64,000 bases of DNA. It comes from Zygnema cylindricum (lineage: Eukaryota; Streptophyta; Zygnematophyceae; Zygnematales; Zygnemataceae). The notes below the pieces were generated by a model. The model was given only the letters and a program-made list of their open reading frames with translations, was not told where the DNA came from and searched no databases. Made by a program: the position numbers and the translations under genes. The stretch lies in NCBI GenBank assembly GCA_037447655.1, contig JBBHKE010000793.1, forward strand, positions 1 to 64,000, read 5' to 3'. Of this stretch, positions 34,401 through 45,054 are shown piece after piece; positions within the stretch are counted from its first letter, which is position 1; every line of letters begins with the position of its first letter.

Positions 34401-34800
34401 CTTGTGACTGTCGCTTTTGCCAGGCCTTGGGAGTCACTCTGTTCCTTCCCTGGGCGTGAGCCCGGGCTTCTTTCCTTTCCTCAGCAAAGGTTCTAGCAGC
34501 CTCCACCAAGGAAGGGTAATGTTTGGGAGTTAAACAAGGAGGAGGTGGAGGAGAAGAAGCACCAGCGGGTTCCTATGTCGGAAAATCAACGGTAGACTCC
34601 AAAATCCTAAAAAACCCTAAAAAACAACTCCTTGGACCTCTTAGGCTCTTCCTCTTGTACAAGCCTCTCATGCCGACCTTCCTCTTCAGATACATTATCC
34701 AAAGTCTCTCCTCCCACCATGATGACAATGGTAAAAAGAGAGATGAATAATAAATGTAACTAGAGCTCACTTCGAAAAAGGGAGCTTCCAAAATTAAAGC
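31423..34800 (-). pseudogene. G2 gag (broken)
   Basis: From the N-terminus: YPSLVEAARTFAEERKEARA near 34460-34540; a Ser/Arg/Pro-rich region (33681-34364, KELLALHDLYELKLKKELLQ at its start); capsid-like SEINKYRGGAIMDDFETTLF in 32392-32736 and 31928-32272 (LLNIWRLLYTERNESLIQKF); and a CCHC knuckle CLNCQQSGHG*KHC at 31591-31632, with Trp replaced by TGA. Gag should build the particle. There are several frame changes. Confidence 0.75.
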
Positions 34801-34845
34801 TCCTATCCTCTCTATTTCGAGCAGACAGGGTTGCCTTTTCAGTAA

Positions 34846-36024
34846 TGTGCTTTCTATACGGGAAGTTTATTGCACTTGTTCCCTCAAAACCCACTTCTGT
34901 TTGCTCTGAAACGGTCACTCCAAAACAAAGAGAACTCTAGATGAAAACACAAATGCACTAAAATGAAGACAAAGGTCGATATATATATAAATAAATATGA
35001 TCGTCTTTCTAGATTTAAGAATATCACCTTGCTCAGAAACGAGAGTATAAGATAGAAATTGTGAAAATGTAGCAAAGCAAGCTTAACATACCCCAACAAT
35101 CAACGAAAAAAATTAGAAAAATGCTACCCCTCCTCCGAGAGTATCGTAAAAAGGTATAGTACTCTTGCAACCTTCCGTTTTCGCAACTCGGAAACGACCA
35201 TACTCTTTTCGGTTTGAAACAGGAAAAAGTCCAAAAATCACCCAAAAAGCAGATAGTGCCAACTACCCGCCCGTACTCTGATTCCCACACAAGAGAGATC
35301 AAAAACAAAAATGGTAATCGAGTCAAAAAAAACAAAAATTCTCCTAAAGAAGGTTTGTTGGATTTTATGAGGGTTTTCAGAGACCGTACTTAAAAGCAAC
35401 CTTTCTCCTTTGTCCCCAAATGCCTTATACATCAAAGTTTGTCAAATTGCAGGTCCAAAAGTCAAAGCTACGCTATTAACAAATGAGCAGCAAGCAAATG
35501 TAATCGAACTGGAAATAGACAAAACAATCCGTACTACACATGGGGGCAAAACGTTTGTCTCCGGATTGCGGCTAGATCCACGGTAGGAAGAAATTATTTT
35601 GTCCACTATTATAAAACAAAGTCCTGAAAAGGACACTAACTTGCCATACTTTGACCTACTGTAATTAATGGACCAAAAGTCAGTTAAGCCTGAGCTAAAT
35701 TCTTATTAACGGCTAACATCATAATCTAGATGCAAATCCGGAAAGTTACGTGGCAATCCACAATGTACCCCCCTCCGGGCATGGTGGAAAATTGTCCCAT
35801 GTAACGGAATTGCTATCTTCGAGACGGTAGAACTTTGTCGTCCGGCCTTCGTTAGGCGCGAAATAATGTGCGTTCGACTCAGTTTAGGAAATACAAGGAT
35901 CTCGTCATGCTTGGTGCCCTCGCTCCTCCGTACACTAAAGAGCGTAAAGTGTAAAAAAGGCCCGACAATCCTTGGTGATATAAAGGTGTGCCTTAAAAGT
36001 ACAAGAGCTTGACAACATCGAACA
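34846..36024 (-). repeat. Gypsy module B at G2 5' end
   Basis: It aligns along its length with B of G1 (18946-20127) and ends GAAAGCACA next to the gag leader. It begins exactly at the A/B boundary with no module A in front. Confidence 0.75.
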
Positions 36025-36097
36025 CATCGTATGGTGAACATATCATACGCATGATAGTAGATTGGCCTATTTAGTATGTACAGCTCATCTTATCGTG
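36025..36097. other. 73-bp spacer between head-to-head G2 and G3
   Basis: Contains ATCGTATGGTGAACATAT, shared in reverse with 18505-18525, and AGCTCATCTTAT, also found at 18613. Confidence 0.5.
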
Positions 36098-36876
36098 ATA
36101 AGTTAGTTAATCTGATCTGAACTCTCCGCCACGGATCTAGCCGGAGTTTGAATTATAACATTTTGCCTTGAGTGTGGTATGGCCTAATTTTTCCAATGTC
36201 AATTCGATATCATTTGCTCTTCGTTCATTGGCTACTTGCATTGGGTTGACCTTTTAGATCTAAACTGGACAAACTTTGTTGTATAAGGCTCTTCGGGCCG
36301 AAGGAGATAGGTTGCTGTTTTCAGTACTGTCTCTTAAAAGAAACCCTAGAAACTTCGAACAAACAATCTTTTGGAGAACTTTTATCTTATTTGTTGTGTC
36401 TCTATTGCCATCTTTAAGTTAGAATTGTCTCGTGTGGAAATCATATTTCGGTTGGGTAATTGGTATTATCTTTCTCTTGGGCGGTTTGAGTCTTTTTGAT
36501 GTTGGACCCGGGAAGAGTCTGATTGATTTTGTGTCGCCGAAGCCGAGGGGTGAGGGAGAATCTTACGGTTTTTGGTGCCATGTGGGAGAAATTTCGTCTC
36601 TTATTTGTGTCATCGTTTATCTTCGGGGTAGGTTGAGCTCGCTTCACCATTATTCTTCATTCTATCTTTATTTCTCTTTTCTAAGGCAGGGTGATATTGT
36701 TAAATATGTAATGACATATTCTTTTTTATAAATATTTATGCGTGGAAGTTCCTTTGTGAACTTGTTTGTGGTTCTTTTGGCTTCGACAGCAATCGCACGA
36801 GGGTGGGCTGCTTTACCTATGGGATAAGAGAGGGATTATCGTGTAGCCATTGGCAGACTTCTAGCAAACTAGCACA
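36098..36876 (+). repeat. Gypsy module B, 5' truncated, at G3 5' end
   Basis: It matches 51583-52355 (for example GCCACGGATCTAGCCGGAGT) and ends CTAGCACA before the leader. Module A and the first part of B are missing. Confidence 0.75.
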
Positions 36877-39400
36877 GTACTAAAAACAATAATTGTCCCA
36901 TCAGATTAGTGGGGATAGTAGCTTCATCTTTGGTACCTAATCCTCCTCTACAAGAGTCAGATTATATTCTTGGTTAGGTTGTGTCTCCCTCTTCTCTCAC
37001 CTAATGGGAGGAGGAGAAGCCCAGGATAGGGGTATATAGATTTTGTATCACAAGAAAAGGACAAACAAAAGAGAGTTGCACAAGAGGAAGAGTCCCAAAT
37101 TCTCGAGGAATCAGCTCCGGCTTCATTCCTCTTTGATTCTCCATTCAAAGAAACAGCTGGGGATCCCAAACATCCACCTCCTCCTAATTTGACCTCTGAG
37201 CAATTTCCTTCTTTGGCCGAGGCCGCCAAGGCCCAAGCCGAGGAGAGAAAGAGAACATCCTTTACCTCTCGGAGAAAGGGGCTAGCTCATAAAGAACCCG
37301 CCTCTAGTCCCCTTTTGAAGGCTGGATTTTATACATGGTAAAAGGTACCTAGGAACGAAATCCACATAGATCATGAACTTTGAAGAGATCCTCATCAGCC
37401 TTATCGAATGGAGCTCCTCGCCTTTCACGATATGCATGAGATAAAGGTGAAGAGGGAGTTGGTTTAGAGGGTAGCCCGCAAAGATTGAGCTTGCGCAGTC
37501 CATTCTGTGGGAGGGGTTATGGAGATTTTGAGCAGCTCCTCAGAAAGCAGTTATTGTCAGTCTGTACCGGACGACCCTGGAGGGTGCCAGCTTCACTTAC
37601 CGAGACCACTCAATCCCAATATTCGGCTACCAGTAGTTATCACCGAGGCCTAACAACCTCTCGGGTATGTGCTGAAGAAGGCACCAGCACGAGGAGTTAT
37701 CAAAAGCCTTGGAAGGGGAAAAGATTTGACCAGCAAGACATGAAAGGAAGGTTTGCGCTGAAGGTTAAGGTGGAAACGTCTCCTCCTCTTGCAACAACCG
37801 AACCTAGAGGGTCTTTTGAAGCAGCACGTACCATTCAACCTTTTGGGGGATTGTGGCTAACAAGACCTACCAACCCAGAGGTCTCGGAGGTGGATCTGGA
37901 GGATTTGACAGGGGTATTGAGTATTGCCCAAGAATTGATGAAAAATTTGAAATCCGAAGGCGGAGCATCAACAAGGGCTGAGCCTGTCACAATAGATTGG
38001 GAGGCATTAGAGGAAGAAAGGAAAAAATTATGTGAGCATGAATTACGTCTGATACGGGATGCTCGGCTTAGGTCGAAAGGGCTTTTTAGGGAGCAGGTTT
38101 CACCCTCGCCAATTATATCTCCTTTTTTTGGAGAGCCAACGCGGGAAACTGCTAGTTCCCTTGCAACTCATCCCAAAGAGAAGTTATCGAAAACACAACA
38201 GGAACCTCCTCTTTGGTGGGAAATGAGGATATTACAGGACCTAATAGAAAGGGTTTGGGTGCAAATAACCTTTCTGAATTTGCTCTTCTATCTCGGAAGC
38301 TTCCTACGTTTGTCTCGGTGGAGATCTCCTCTGCCGTTGAAGGTTACGTGGAATTGAGACCGGACAAAAGGGTCCACATCCCCCTCAGACAGTCCACTCC
38401 TCCTTCATCACTTCCCATACCATCTCCTAATCTTACCTCTACTGCTACTCCACTTCCTTTCTCTCAGTCCCAAGGACCTACAGTCTACCCGAAAAACACT
38501 CCCGCTTCACGGTCTGAGTTGGTGGCTGCACACCCTACTACATCATCTCTTCTTGAAACTACTATCTTTCTTATTCTCCCCCTCACCGACGTTCCCCATC
38601 TTCTAGCTTTTAACATCTACCTTCATTTCGATCGGGACGCACCGCTTGAGGGCATACACTGTATCCTCGGACGGGGCCTCCTCCTTCTCCTTTATATTCC
38701 TTGTCTCGAGGTACTCCGCCGAGCACTCCCCACCTCCAAATTCCACCTATCTAGACAAGTCGTCGGGCTCGGACACCGTTTGAACAAAGGGGATCAAGTA
38801 TCATCCCAGCTGGATACACCAAACCTCTTGCCATATTTTGAGCAGCAGAAACTTCCTTTATGGGGGGGGGGGTCACCTCTTCTAGGGCCGCACCTTCTAC
38901 CAGAGAAGGAGGCGGTTCCAGTCTCAAGGATGAGGACAAAGGGGTAATCCAACCTGCTTAATTTGTCAGTCCCATCAGGCCGTCTTTTCCACACCTCACG
39001 AATCTTGCGGATGAGGATAATGAAATAGGAGATGTTAGGATATTCATAAAGAGAGTTCAAGGATTGCCTTTTCGGATTTTGAATTATTGTGGAAATCCCT
39101 CAACCAATATGAGATTAACAAGTACCGAGGAGGAGCCATTCCTGATGATTTCGAAACGTCCTTTTTCCCTATGATGGTTAAATACCTTTCTGGTGGTGTT
39201 TTGGCACATTACAAAGATCGACAACCTATCCTAATGGCTCTTAGCATCAAAATCTCGGACCGAAATCTCGATGCGGCAATTTTGCAAGTGAAAGCCGACT
39301 TGGCTGCAACTGCGGCTGCCTCGGTCAATTCCACCTTCACGGATGACATGAAGCAACGACCTCTATTGCGAATAGGGATAACAAGGCTTTATCGGTAGCC
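36877..39400 (+). pseudogene. G3 gag (broken, nucleocapsid deleted)
   Basis: FPSLAEAAKAQAEERKRTSF at about 37205-37265 and RMELLAFHDMHEIKVKRELV near 37400-37465 match the G2 gag N-terminus. A 290-codon frame (37485-38357) holds GKRFDQQDMKGRFA and an acidic helix (WEALEEERKKLCEHELRLI). Capsid is NKYRGGAIPDDFETSFFPMM in 39087-39398. After TFTDDM the sequence jumps to the protease, so the rest of capsid and the zinc knuckle are gone. Confidence 0.75.
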
Positions 39401-39439
39401 CTCATCCTCAATCAAATCGAAAACTTCAAACACAACAGA

Positions 39440-40100
39440 TACTGAGGATATCAAAGAGGCCAAGGTCGATACTGGGGCACTCTCTAAGTTATTACCACTT
39501 CAGCTCGGCAACAGATGCCAAAGGAACTCCGACTTGATATTTGACCAAGCGACATTTGTTTGAGCACGGTTAGCAGCGGAAGCCAACCAGTCCACGGGAT
39601 TATTAAAGGCATGACAATCGAATTCTCGATGACGTTGGCCAACAGGGTTGGATTTAACTCTTCTTCCTAGTGGTGGAATGTAAGCAGTTTGAAATTTTGT
39701 TGGGAATGGCTAGGTGGACAAGGCTGAATATGGGGCTGAGCATCAAGAAAGAATAGTTTACTATCCAAGATCCAGAGGATCTTGAGGGGACCAAGGTGGT
39801 GGTTCCTTTAACATTGTGGAATAGGGGAAGGACTACTGTTCCGGTGTCTGGGTGCTACCTTGTGTATGCCACAACCACTCTGACAATCTCTTTGCTAGTT
39901 CAACCGATATAGCCGAGGCAATTTAGCAATTCCTTATTTCTAAGCGGTGGGAACAAGAATACCAAGAAATATTATAACAAGTAGTTAAATTTCGGCGGGA
40001 GGTAAACCAAATTTTTGCACCAATTATACACGATGGCATAACGTACTTTCGATAAGAACATTCGGATGTCCCCATCGATACTAAGAGATTCAACCGACAA
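39440..40100 (+). pseudogene. G3 retropepsin (broken)
   Basis: The catalytic DTGA is intact at 39468-39479 (VDTGALSKLLPL), followed after a shift by FEILLGMARWT. Stops follow. It precedes the DNMT domain. Confidence 0.75.
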
Positions 40101-40136
40101 ATGGTGTTAATGATTGTTCCCTAAACAGGACTCTGA

Positions 40137-41090
40137 ATATTAACTCTATTTTCTAGAATTTGTTATAATCTGGAAGTTGTTGTAAAGGCAGGATACCAAG
40201 TGGAGGACTATACAACAGTAGAAATAGCACAGGTAGCTTGGGTTGTTATTGAGCACCGTCTGCAACCACTTCACCAGCTGTATTGGCAGCAACTACCCGT
40301 GTCCTCCGTTTCCAACTCTCACAAGATACTCCCCCTGAATGTGGACAACATTATGACCTCTCATTTAGAAAGTCTAGGGAGGGTGGATCTTCTGATGGCT
40401 GGCTGTCATTGTGAAGGATACACCTTAGCGAAGAAGGAAAAACACACCAAGATAGCTCGAGTAGAACTTTCTTTCTGATGATCCGATAGATCTTAGAAAC
40501 ACGACAGAAACACAAAACGCCAATAGGGTACGTAATCGAAAATGTTAACCTGATATATGAAAAAAGAAAACATGTTGCCAACAGCTACAATCAGATCATG
40601 CAGATTTTAGGGGCACCATTAGTTTTCTAAGAAGCCCATATGGGATCCCGCTCACATAAGGTTAGAGCTTATAAAACCAACTTGGTCCCACTCTCAATCT
40701 TAAAGCAAATTTTGGCCGAACAAGTTCCAAACCCCAAATTTACAATCCAACAGATTTTAGGTAAGAGGCGAATGGCCACACTTGTGACCACAACTGACAA
40801 GTCCGCGTTCTTTCGTTGCAATACACAAGGCCCCAAGACGAGCACTTCTAACCCTAATATCTTTCCCACATAGCCACGCCTACAGGAAAGGAGCCCCTGG
40901 AATGATATATGATAGCATAACTAAATCATGGACAACGCCAAACATCGAAGTACGAGGAGAAGCTATGGGATTCCAACCTGCAACAACAGCTGCATTAGGT
41001 ATTTCAAACATCCGAAGGTACAACTTAATAGGACAAAGCATGGATATGAATTCTATCTCCTGGGTCTTAAAGCATTCTCTAGCCTTTTCT
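40137..41090 (+). pseudogene. G3 DNA cytosine-5 methyltransferase domain (broken)
   Basis: About 315 codons between PR and RT. Motif I LFSRICYNLEVVVKAGY is at 40146-40196 (expected LFSGIG). Motif II VEI is at 40218-40226. LGRVDLLMAG leads to motif IV, read as HC at 40407-40412 (Pro lost, Cys kept). Motif VI YVIENV has ENV at 40538-40546. Motif VIII GSRSHKVRAY is at 40643-40672. The target-recognition stretch (PKFTIQQILGKRRMATLVTT) is followed by motifs IX/X AMGFQPATTAALGIS and LIGQSMDMNSISWVLKH, ending near 41085. The conventional motif order fits a DNMT3-like enzyme. The presence of the same domain in the diverged G1/G2 shows it belongs to the family. Stops at about 40479 and 40627 inactivate this copy. 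Confidence 0.87.
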
Positions 41091-41690
41091 AGTATTTTTT
41101 CCCTACATGCTAAGACTAGGTACCTTTAAGCTTCAAAATTGCTAGCGATGCAAGCCACATTAAAGCTTGAGGCGGGTAGAGAGGCAAGGAGAAAGTATTC
41201 AAAGTTTTTACCTTCTAGCATCATATCGGATCCAAGGATTTCCTCAGTAAGGGGGAGCGAAGGCTCAAAAACGGATAGCTTAGCGGAAGTTTTCAGCAAC
41301 AGCGTTCTAATAAGAGGAGGAGAAGTAGATCAACCGGTAGGGTTGGAATTTGACATCTCCCGATGGGGCAGACCAGCGCAAACATGGGTAGCGGTGGAAC
41401 CCCGGAAGATGGATGGGACCTTGGGGGAGCAGCTAGACCTTTAACAGAAGGCGCGACTCTCTAAACTGTTATAAGAGAACAAGTAGATGTTCTTATGGTT
41501 AGATATCGATGTTGGCATTTACAAAGGGACCCCTTTTCAGATCGATTTGATAGATGAGACGGTAACCGTTTGGTAAGTAGTACCCCCTCAGCTTCAAAGA
41601 AAAGGAATTCATCACGACAAAGATACTAACCCTGGTTGATACAGGATAAGTGTAGGAAAGTACACGACTCCATGGGTTTGCATCCCTAAC
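41091..41690 (+). pseudogene. G3 DNMT-RT linker
   Basis: A frame at 41139-41444 reads MQATLKLEAGREARRKYSKF and resembles G2 sequence on the other side of its DNMT. No domain recognised. Confidence 0.45.
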
Positions 41691-42330
41691 AGTTCTCCCA
41701 TCAAAGAAGGACTTGTTTAGAAAAATTGTAGATTTTCGGATGTGTGGGGACTACCGGATGCTTAACACGGCAACTTTATCCGACGGATACCCGATGCCAA
41801 CACGGAAGATATATTTAACTCCCTAGTTGGTGCCACAATTTATTCCACGCTAGATATGAAGAATTAGTTCCACCAAATCGAGATGGATCCGAAGCACCAA
41901 GAGAGGACAACTTTTTGGGCGGGGTCCAAGTTGTATTAATGACTCTACATGCCCTTCGGACTAAATAACGCACCAGCCAAATTCCAACGAACAATGGATG
42001 AGGCGCTTCGAGGAATCGACTATGCCCGTTGCTATATCGACGATGTGATTATCTTCTATAAGACATTCGAGGAACACTTGGAGCACATACAGATTGACCT
42101 CCGCGCCCTTCAAGCAAGGGACTTGAATTTTCACCCAGGTAAGGGAATTTTTGGAATTTTTTAAATTATTTACCTGAGCCATGAGGTTACCCCCGCGATA
42201 GTGGGTCCTTATATGGTTAAGTTAAAAGCCTTTGATGGCTTGCCTCCTCTGCAAGACGTCTTTGCACTTCGCACATTCTTAGGCCTAGCCAACTACAATA
42301 GGAGATTTATCCCCGGATTCAGCAGTCATG
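41690..42330 (+). pseudogene. G3 reverse transcriptase (broken)
   Basis: GATIYSTLDMKN, MPFGLNNAPAKFQRTMDEAL and YIDDVIIF (YIDD at 42033-42044) are diagnostic of Ty3/gypsy RT, which copies the element RNA. Stops precede MPFG and follow GIFGIF. Confidence 0.88.
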
Positions 42331-42870
42331 CACAACCTTTGAACTAGTTATTGGGAAAGGACTAATAATGAAAATAGGCGGAGGAACAACAGATTTTATT
42401 CCATTTTTTTAAGGATTCCCTTAAGAATGACCCGTTCTCCGAATGCCTGATCATTAGAGGCCTTTTCTCCTTTACACTGATTGGAGTAGGTTTGGATTGG
42501 GAGCGGTTTTGGCTCAATAAGACGATGCTTGGGCAAAGTATGTGATGGCTTATGCTAGCCAAAGCGATAAAAGAGTAGAAAGGAATTACAATAGTTATCA
42601 TGGGGAGTTACTTGCCACAAACTGGGTGATTCAACATTTTAGGACCATATATTTATACAGTTTATTTCATGTAGATTATGGATCACAAACCGCTCAAGTG
42701 GATCATGGAGAACAGTAAGTTAACTGGCAAGCTGGCCATATGGGTGTTAATATTGCAGGAATATGATTTCAACATAATTCACCCGGCAGGTAAAAAATTT
42801 TCGAACGCCGACGGACTTAGCAAAAATCCGAATCCTTCCACCCAAAAATCTAACGCGGTTCGTCACGATG
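42331..42870 (+). pseudogene. G3 RNase H and connection (broken)
   Basis: DHKPLKWIMENSKLTGKLAI and WVLILQEYDFNIIHPAGKKF, then NADGLSKNP, form the typical C-terminal part of gypsy RNase H (42678-42850). Upstream pieces are in other frames. Confidence 0.82.
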
Positions 42871-43179
42871 AAGATTCCAAAATTAGTGTGGGGCTTATTC
42901 GCGCCTCCTCGGCCTTTATTTTCTCCCTTGATCTAGGGGGAGCTTACAACATTTTTTGCAGATGTGGAGGGGTAGGCTTCGTTAGGGGATGGACGTAAGG
43001 ATATTTAGAACAATCCCGATTCCCTCCAATCCATCCAGCAAGGTTCTTCCTTTCCCTATTTGTCTAGAGCTCATTTATCCTGTGTACAGACTTCAATGGT
43101 GGCATACAAATGGGAAAAGGGCATTCTAATCCGGAAGTGGGCCGATGGAACGACGAAAGTTGTTACTCCCCCATCCAAC

Positions 43180-44002
43180 AGATAAACTCTCATTTTTCGC
43201 CTCCACGAGCAATGTGGTCATTTTGGGCAAAAATGGACTACTTCCCTTGTTACAGGATCGTACTGGTGGCATGAGTTGAGGACCCAAGTTAATCGGATTG
43301 TGCAGACGTGTCTTTCTTTGGACCAAGTGAAAGCGACTTTCGACAAAAGAGGAGGGAGAGAACTTGATTCTCTTCCTATCATAGGAATGTTTTACTTGTG
43401 GTCTTTGGATTTGTTGGGCCCTCTCCCCACTAGCAAACGGGGGAGCCGCTTCGTTTTGGTGATGATAGAACATTTTTCCAAATTGATAGAATTGGTTGAG
43501 GTGTCGAGGAAGTAGTCCAAGGCAATTGCAGACGCATTATTGTAGAGAGTGTTGTTTGAGTTCGAGGCACCAACAGAGGTTCTAACCGACCAAGGCTCCG
43601 ATCGCGGGAGAATTCTCCAACTTGTTAAAATTGTGCTTTATCAAACACCGGTTGACTAGCCGAGACCACCCTTAAGCCGACGATTTTGTAGAAAGGTGCG
43701 TACAAACAGTGAAGCGGTCACTGCATAAATAAGTTGTTGAAGAATATTTGGGGGAGTGGGATAGACGGGTTCCTTCGATTCCCATGGGGTACAGATTCAG
43801 TCGGCAAGCCTCCCTCCACTCTTATAACCCTTATTTCGTACAACATCCCATTCTCCCCGGCGCTGCCTCGGCCCAAGCAGTGGTCCTTTCGGAGATGGAT
43901 AACAAGGGGACACGTGGGAAACTGATTGCCGACCGAGCCAAGGTATTTCACCTAGAAAGGCCTCTCGCCATGGGGAACTTGTAGGCAACTCAGCATCGAT
44001 AT
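43180..44002 (+). pseudogene. G3 integrase, N-terminal part
   Basis: HEQCGHFGQKWTTSLVTGSY is the zinc region. The core in 43276-43515 has LWSLDLLGPLPTSKRGSRFV; later VLTDQGSD and DDFVERCVQTVKRSL give the second D and the E. LGEWDRRVPSIPMGYRFSRQ follows. C2 interrupts the frame at 44003. Confidence 0.85.
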
Positions 44003-44214
44003 TGTAGAAACTAATGGTTTTAAAGTATTTTCTAGGTCTGAAAAGAAATAAAGAAGCCGAGGCAGTCTATCTCTAACTTCTCTCTCCAACTCTCAAACTT
44101 GTTGCAGTCACTGAGAAATTGAAGAGGAAGCTAGAGCCATGGCTACCTAGGCTATCCTGAGGTTTACGGGAAATTATATTAGTTAGGGTTTATTTATTTA
44201 AAAGGTATGTGCCG

Positions 44215-44290
44215 GCGACAGGAATTGATCCTTGTTCCTACCGGCCGAGAGACAGGAAATAGCCGGTAGCCTTAGCCGTTAAGTCTAGCA
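44215..44290 (-). other. tRNA-like module in C2 5' LTR (antisense)
   Basis: Minus strand: TAACGGCTAAGGC (A-box-like, 44269-44281), an anticodon-arm-like TACCGGC...GCCGGTA stem, and GGATCAATTCC (B-box-like, 44221-44231). Confidence 0.5.
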
Positions 44291-44808
44291 GTAGTGTTAC
44301 GAAGTATATAGTTTGATAATTATTTAATTATGTATACGTACGATAATTCATTTAACTATAATTGATTACGTGATACATAGATCCGGTACGGACTACGGTA
44401 CGGATTACGAATCAATACCGCGCATTTGTTTCGTAAGTGAAACAAATACCGCGCATGCATTTATTACGGCTACAATTAAATTACATTCTAATCGGACGGC
44501 CGCAATTAACGCCGAGATTGCGGAGGAAGATTTCGGCGGTTTGTGGCCATCGCCACATCGGATGACGCGTGGCGAAATTACATTGGATCGTGGAATCTCC
44601 GGAGATTATGGCACCGAATCCGGATATGACATGTGTCGACATTTAGGGCATGTCGTACAATGTCCGTACCTAAAGTACACCGGCAGCTGTACTTTTGAGT
44701 ACAGAACTCAATTCTGATTGGTTCCGTACATCAGTAGATAGAGTCTGTGAGAGAGAAAGGACTTAGAAAATTTTAGAAGATAGGACCCTCTCTCCCAGAG
44801 AGCTTCTG

Positions 44809-44817
44809 TATAAAAGG
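44809..44817 (+). promoter_or_regulatory. TATA box of C2 5' LTR
   Basis: TATAAAAGG. The identical site in the 3' LTR is at 50199-50207. It sets the presumed Pol II start of the genomic RNA. Confidence 0.75.
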
Positions 44818-45039
44818 TCAACTTTGACCCTCCATAACTTACTGCTCAGGGGAGCAAATTCAGAGATTCTTTTTGCTATCGACTCAGGGGAGTCTTGCCT
44901 TCACAAGGGTGCAGGTGGTCAGGGTTTTTGTCTGCCAGAGTGGCAGTTATTTTTGCTGAAACACAAAGGGGTCAGGATTATCCTAGAGGCTTCTTTGAAG
45001 CTGTCTACTCTGAGGACTTATGGAGGTCTCAGAGTTGCA

Positions 45040-45054
45040 GGTTATGGGCCCACC
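45040..45054 (+). other. C2 primer binding site containing the gag ATG
   Basis: GGTTATGGGCCCACC abuts the LTR directly and is complementary to the anticodon arm of initiator tRNA-Met. Its ATG (45044-45046) is in frame with gag. Confidence 0.82.

Larger units (their letters stand above)
26002..36024 (-). mobile_element. Ty3/gypsy element G2 with DNMT domain, most complete 5' half
   Basis: Minus strand: module A 26002-26281, PPT (GGGGGGGAAAT) 26282-26292, IN, partial RT, DNMT, PR, linker, zinc-knuckle gag, gag N-terminus and module B 34846-36024. There is no module A at the 5' end and no module B after the 3' A. It has the same RT/RNase H deletion as G1. Stops and shifts are frequent, so it is not autonomous. 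Confidence 0.85.
44003..45039 (+). repeat. C2 5' LTR (1037 bp)
   Basis: TGTAGAAACTAATGG...GAGTTGCA. Contains the TATA box 44809-44817, the hairpin TTTGTTTC/GAAACAAA between two TACCGCGCA repeats (44416-44454), and the tRNA-like module at 44215-44290. Confidence 0.95.

Noticed and set aside
40137-41090. Host methyltransferase gene broken by gypsy insertion
   Set aside because: The same domain lies between PR and RT in G1, G2 and G3, which are diverged copies, so it belongs to the element.
43180-44002. Chromovirus assignment for the gypsy family
   Set aside because: No chromodomain could be recognised after the integrase core in any copy.
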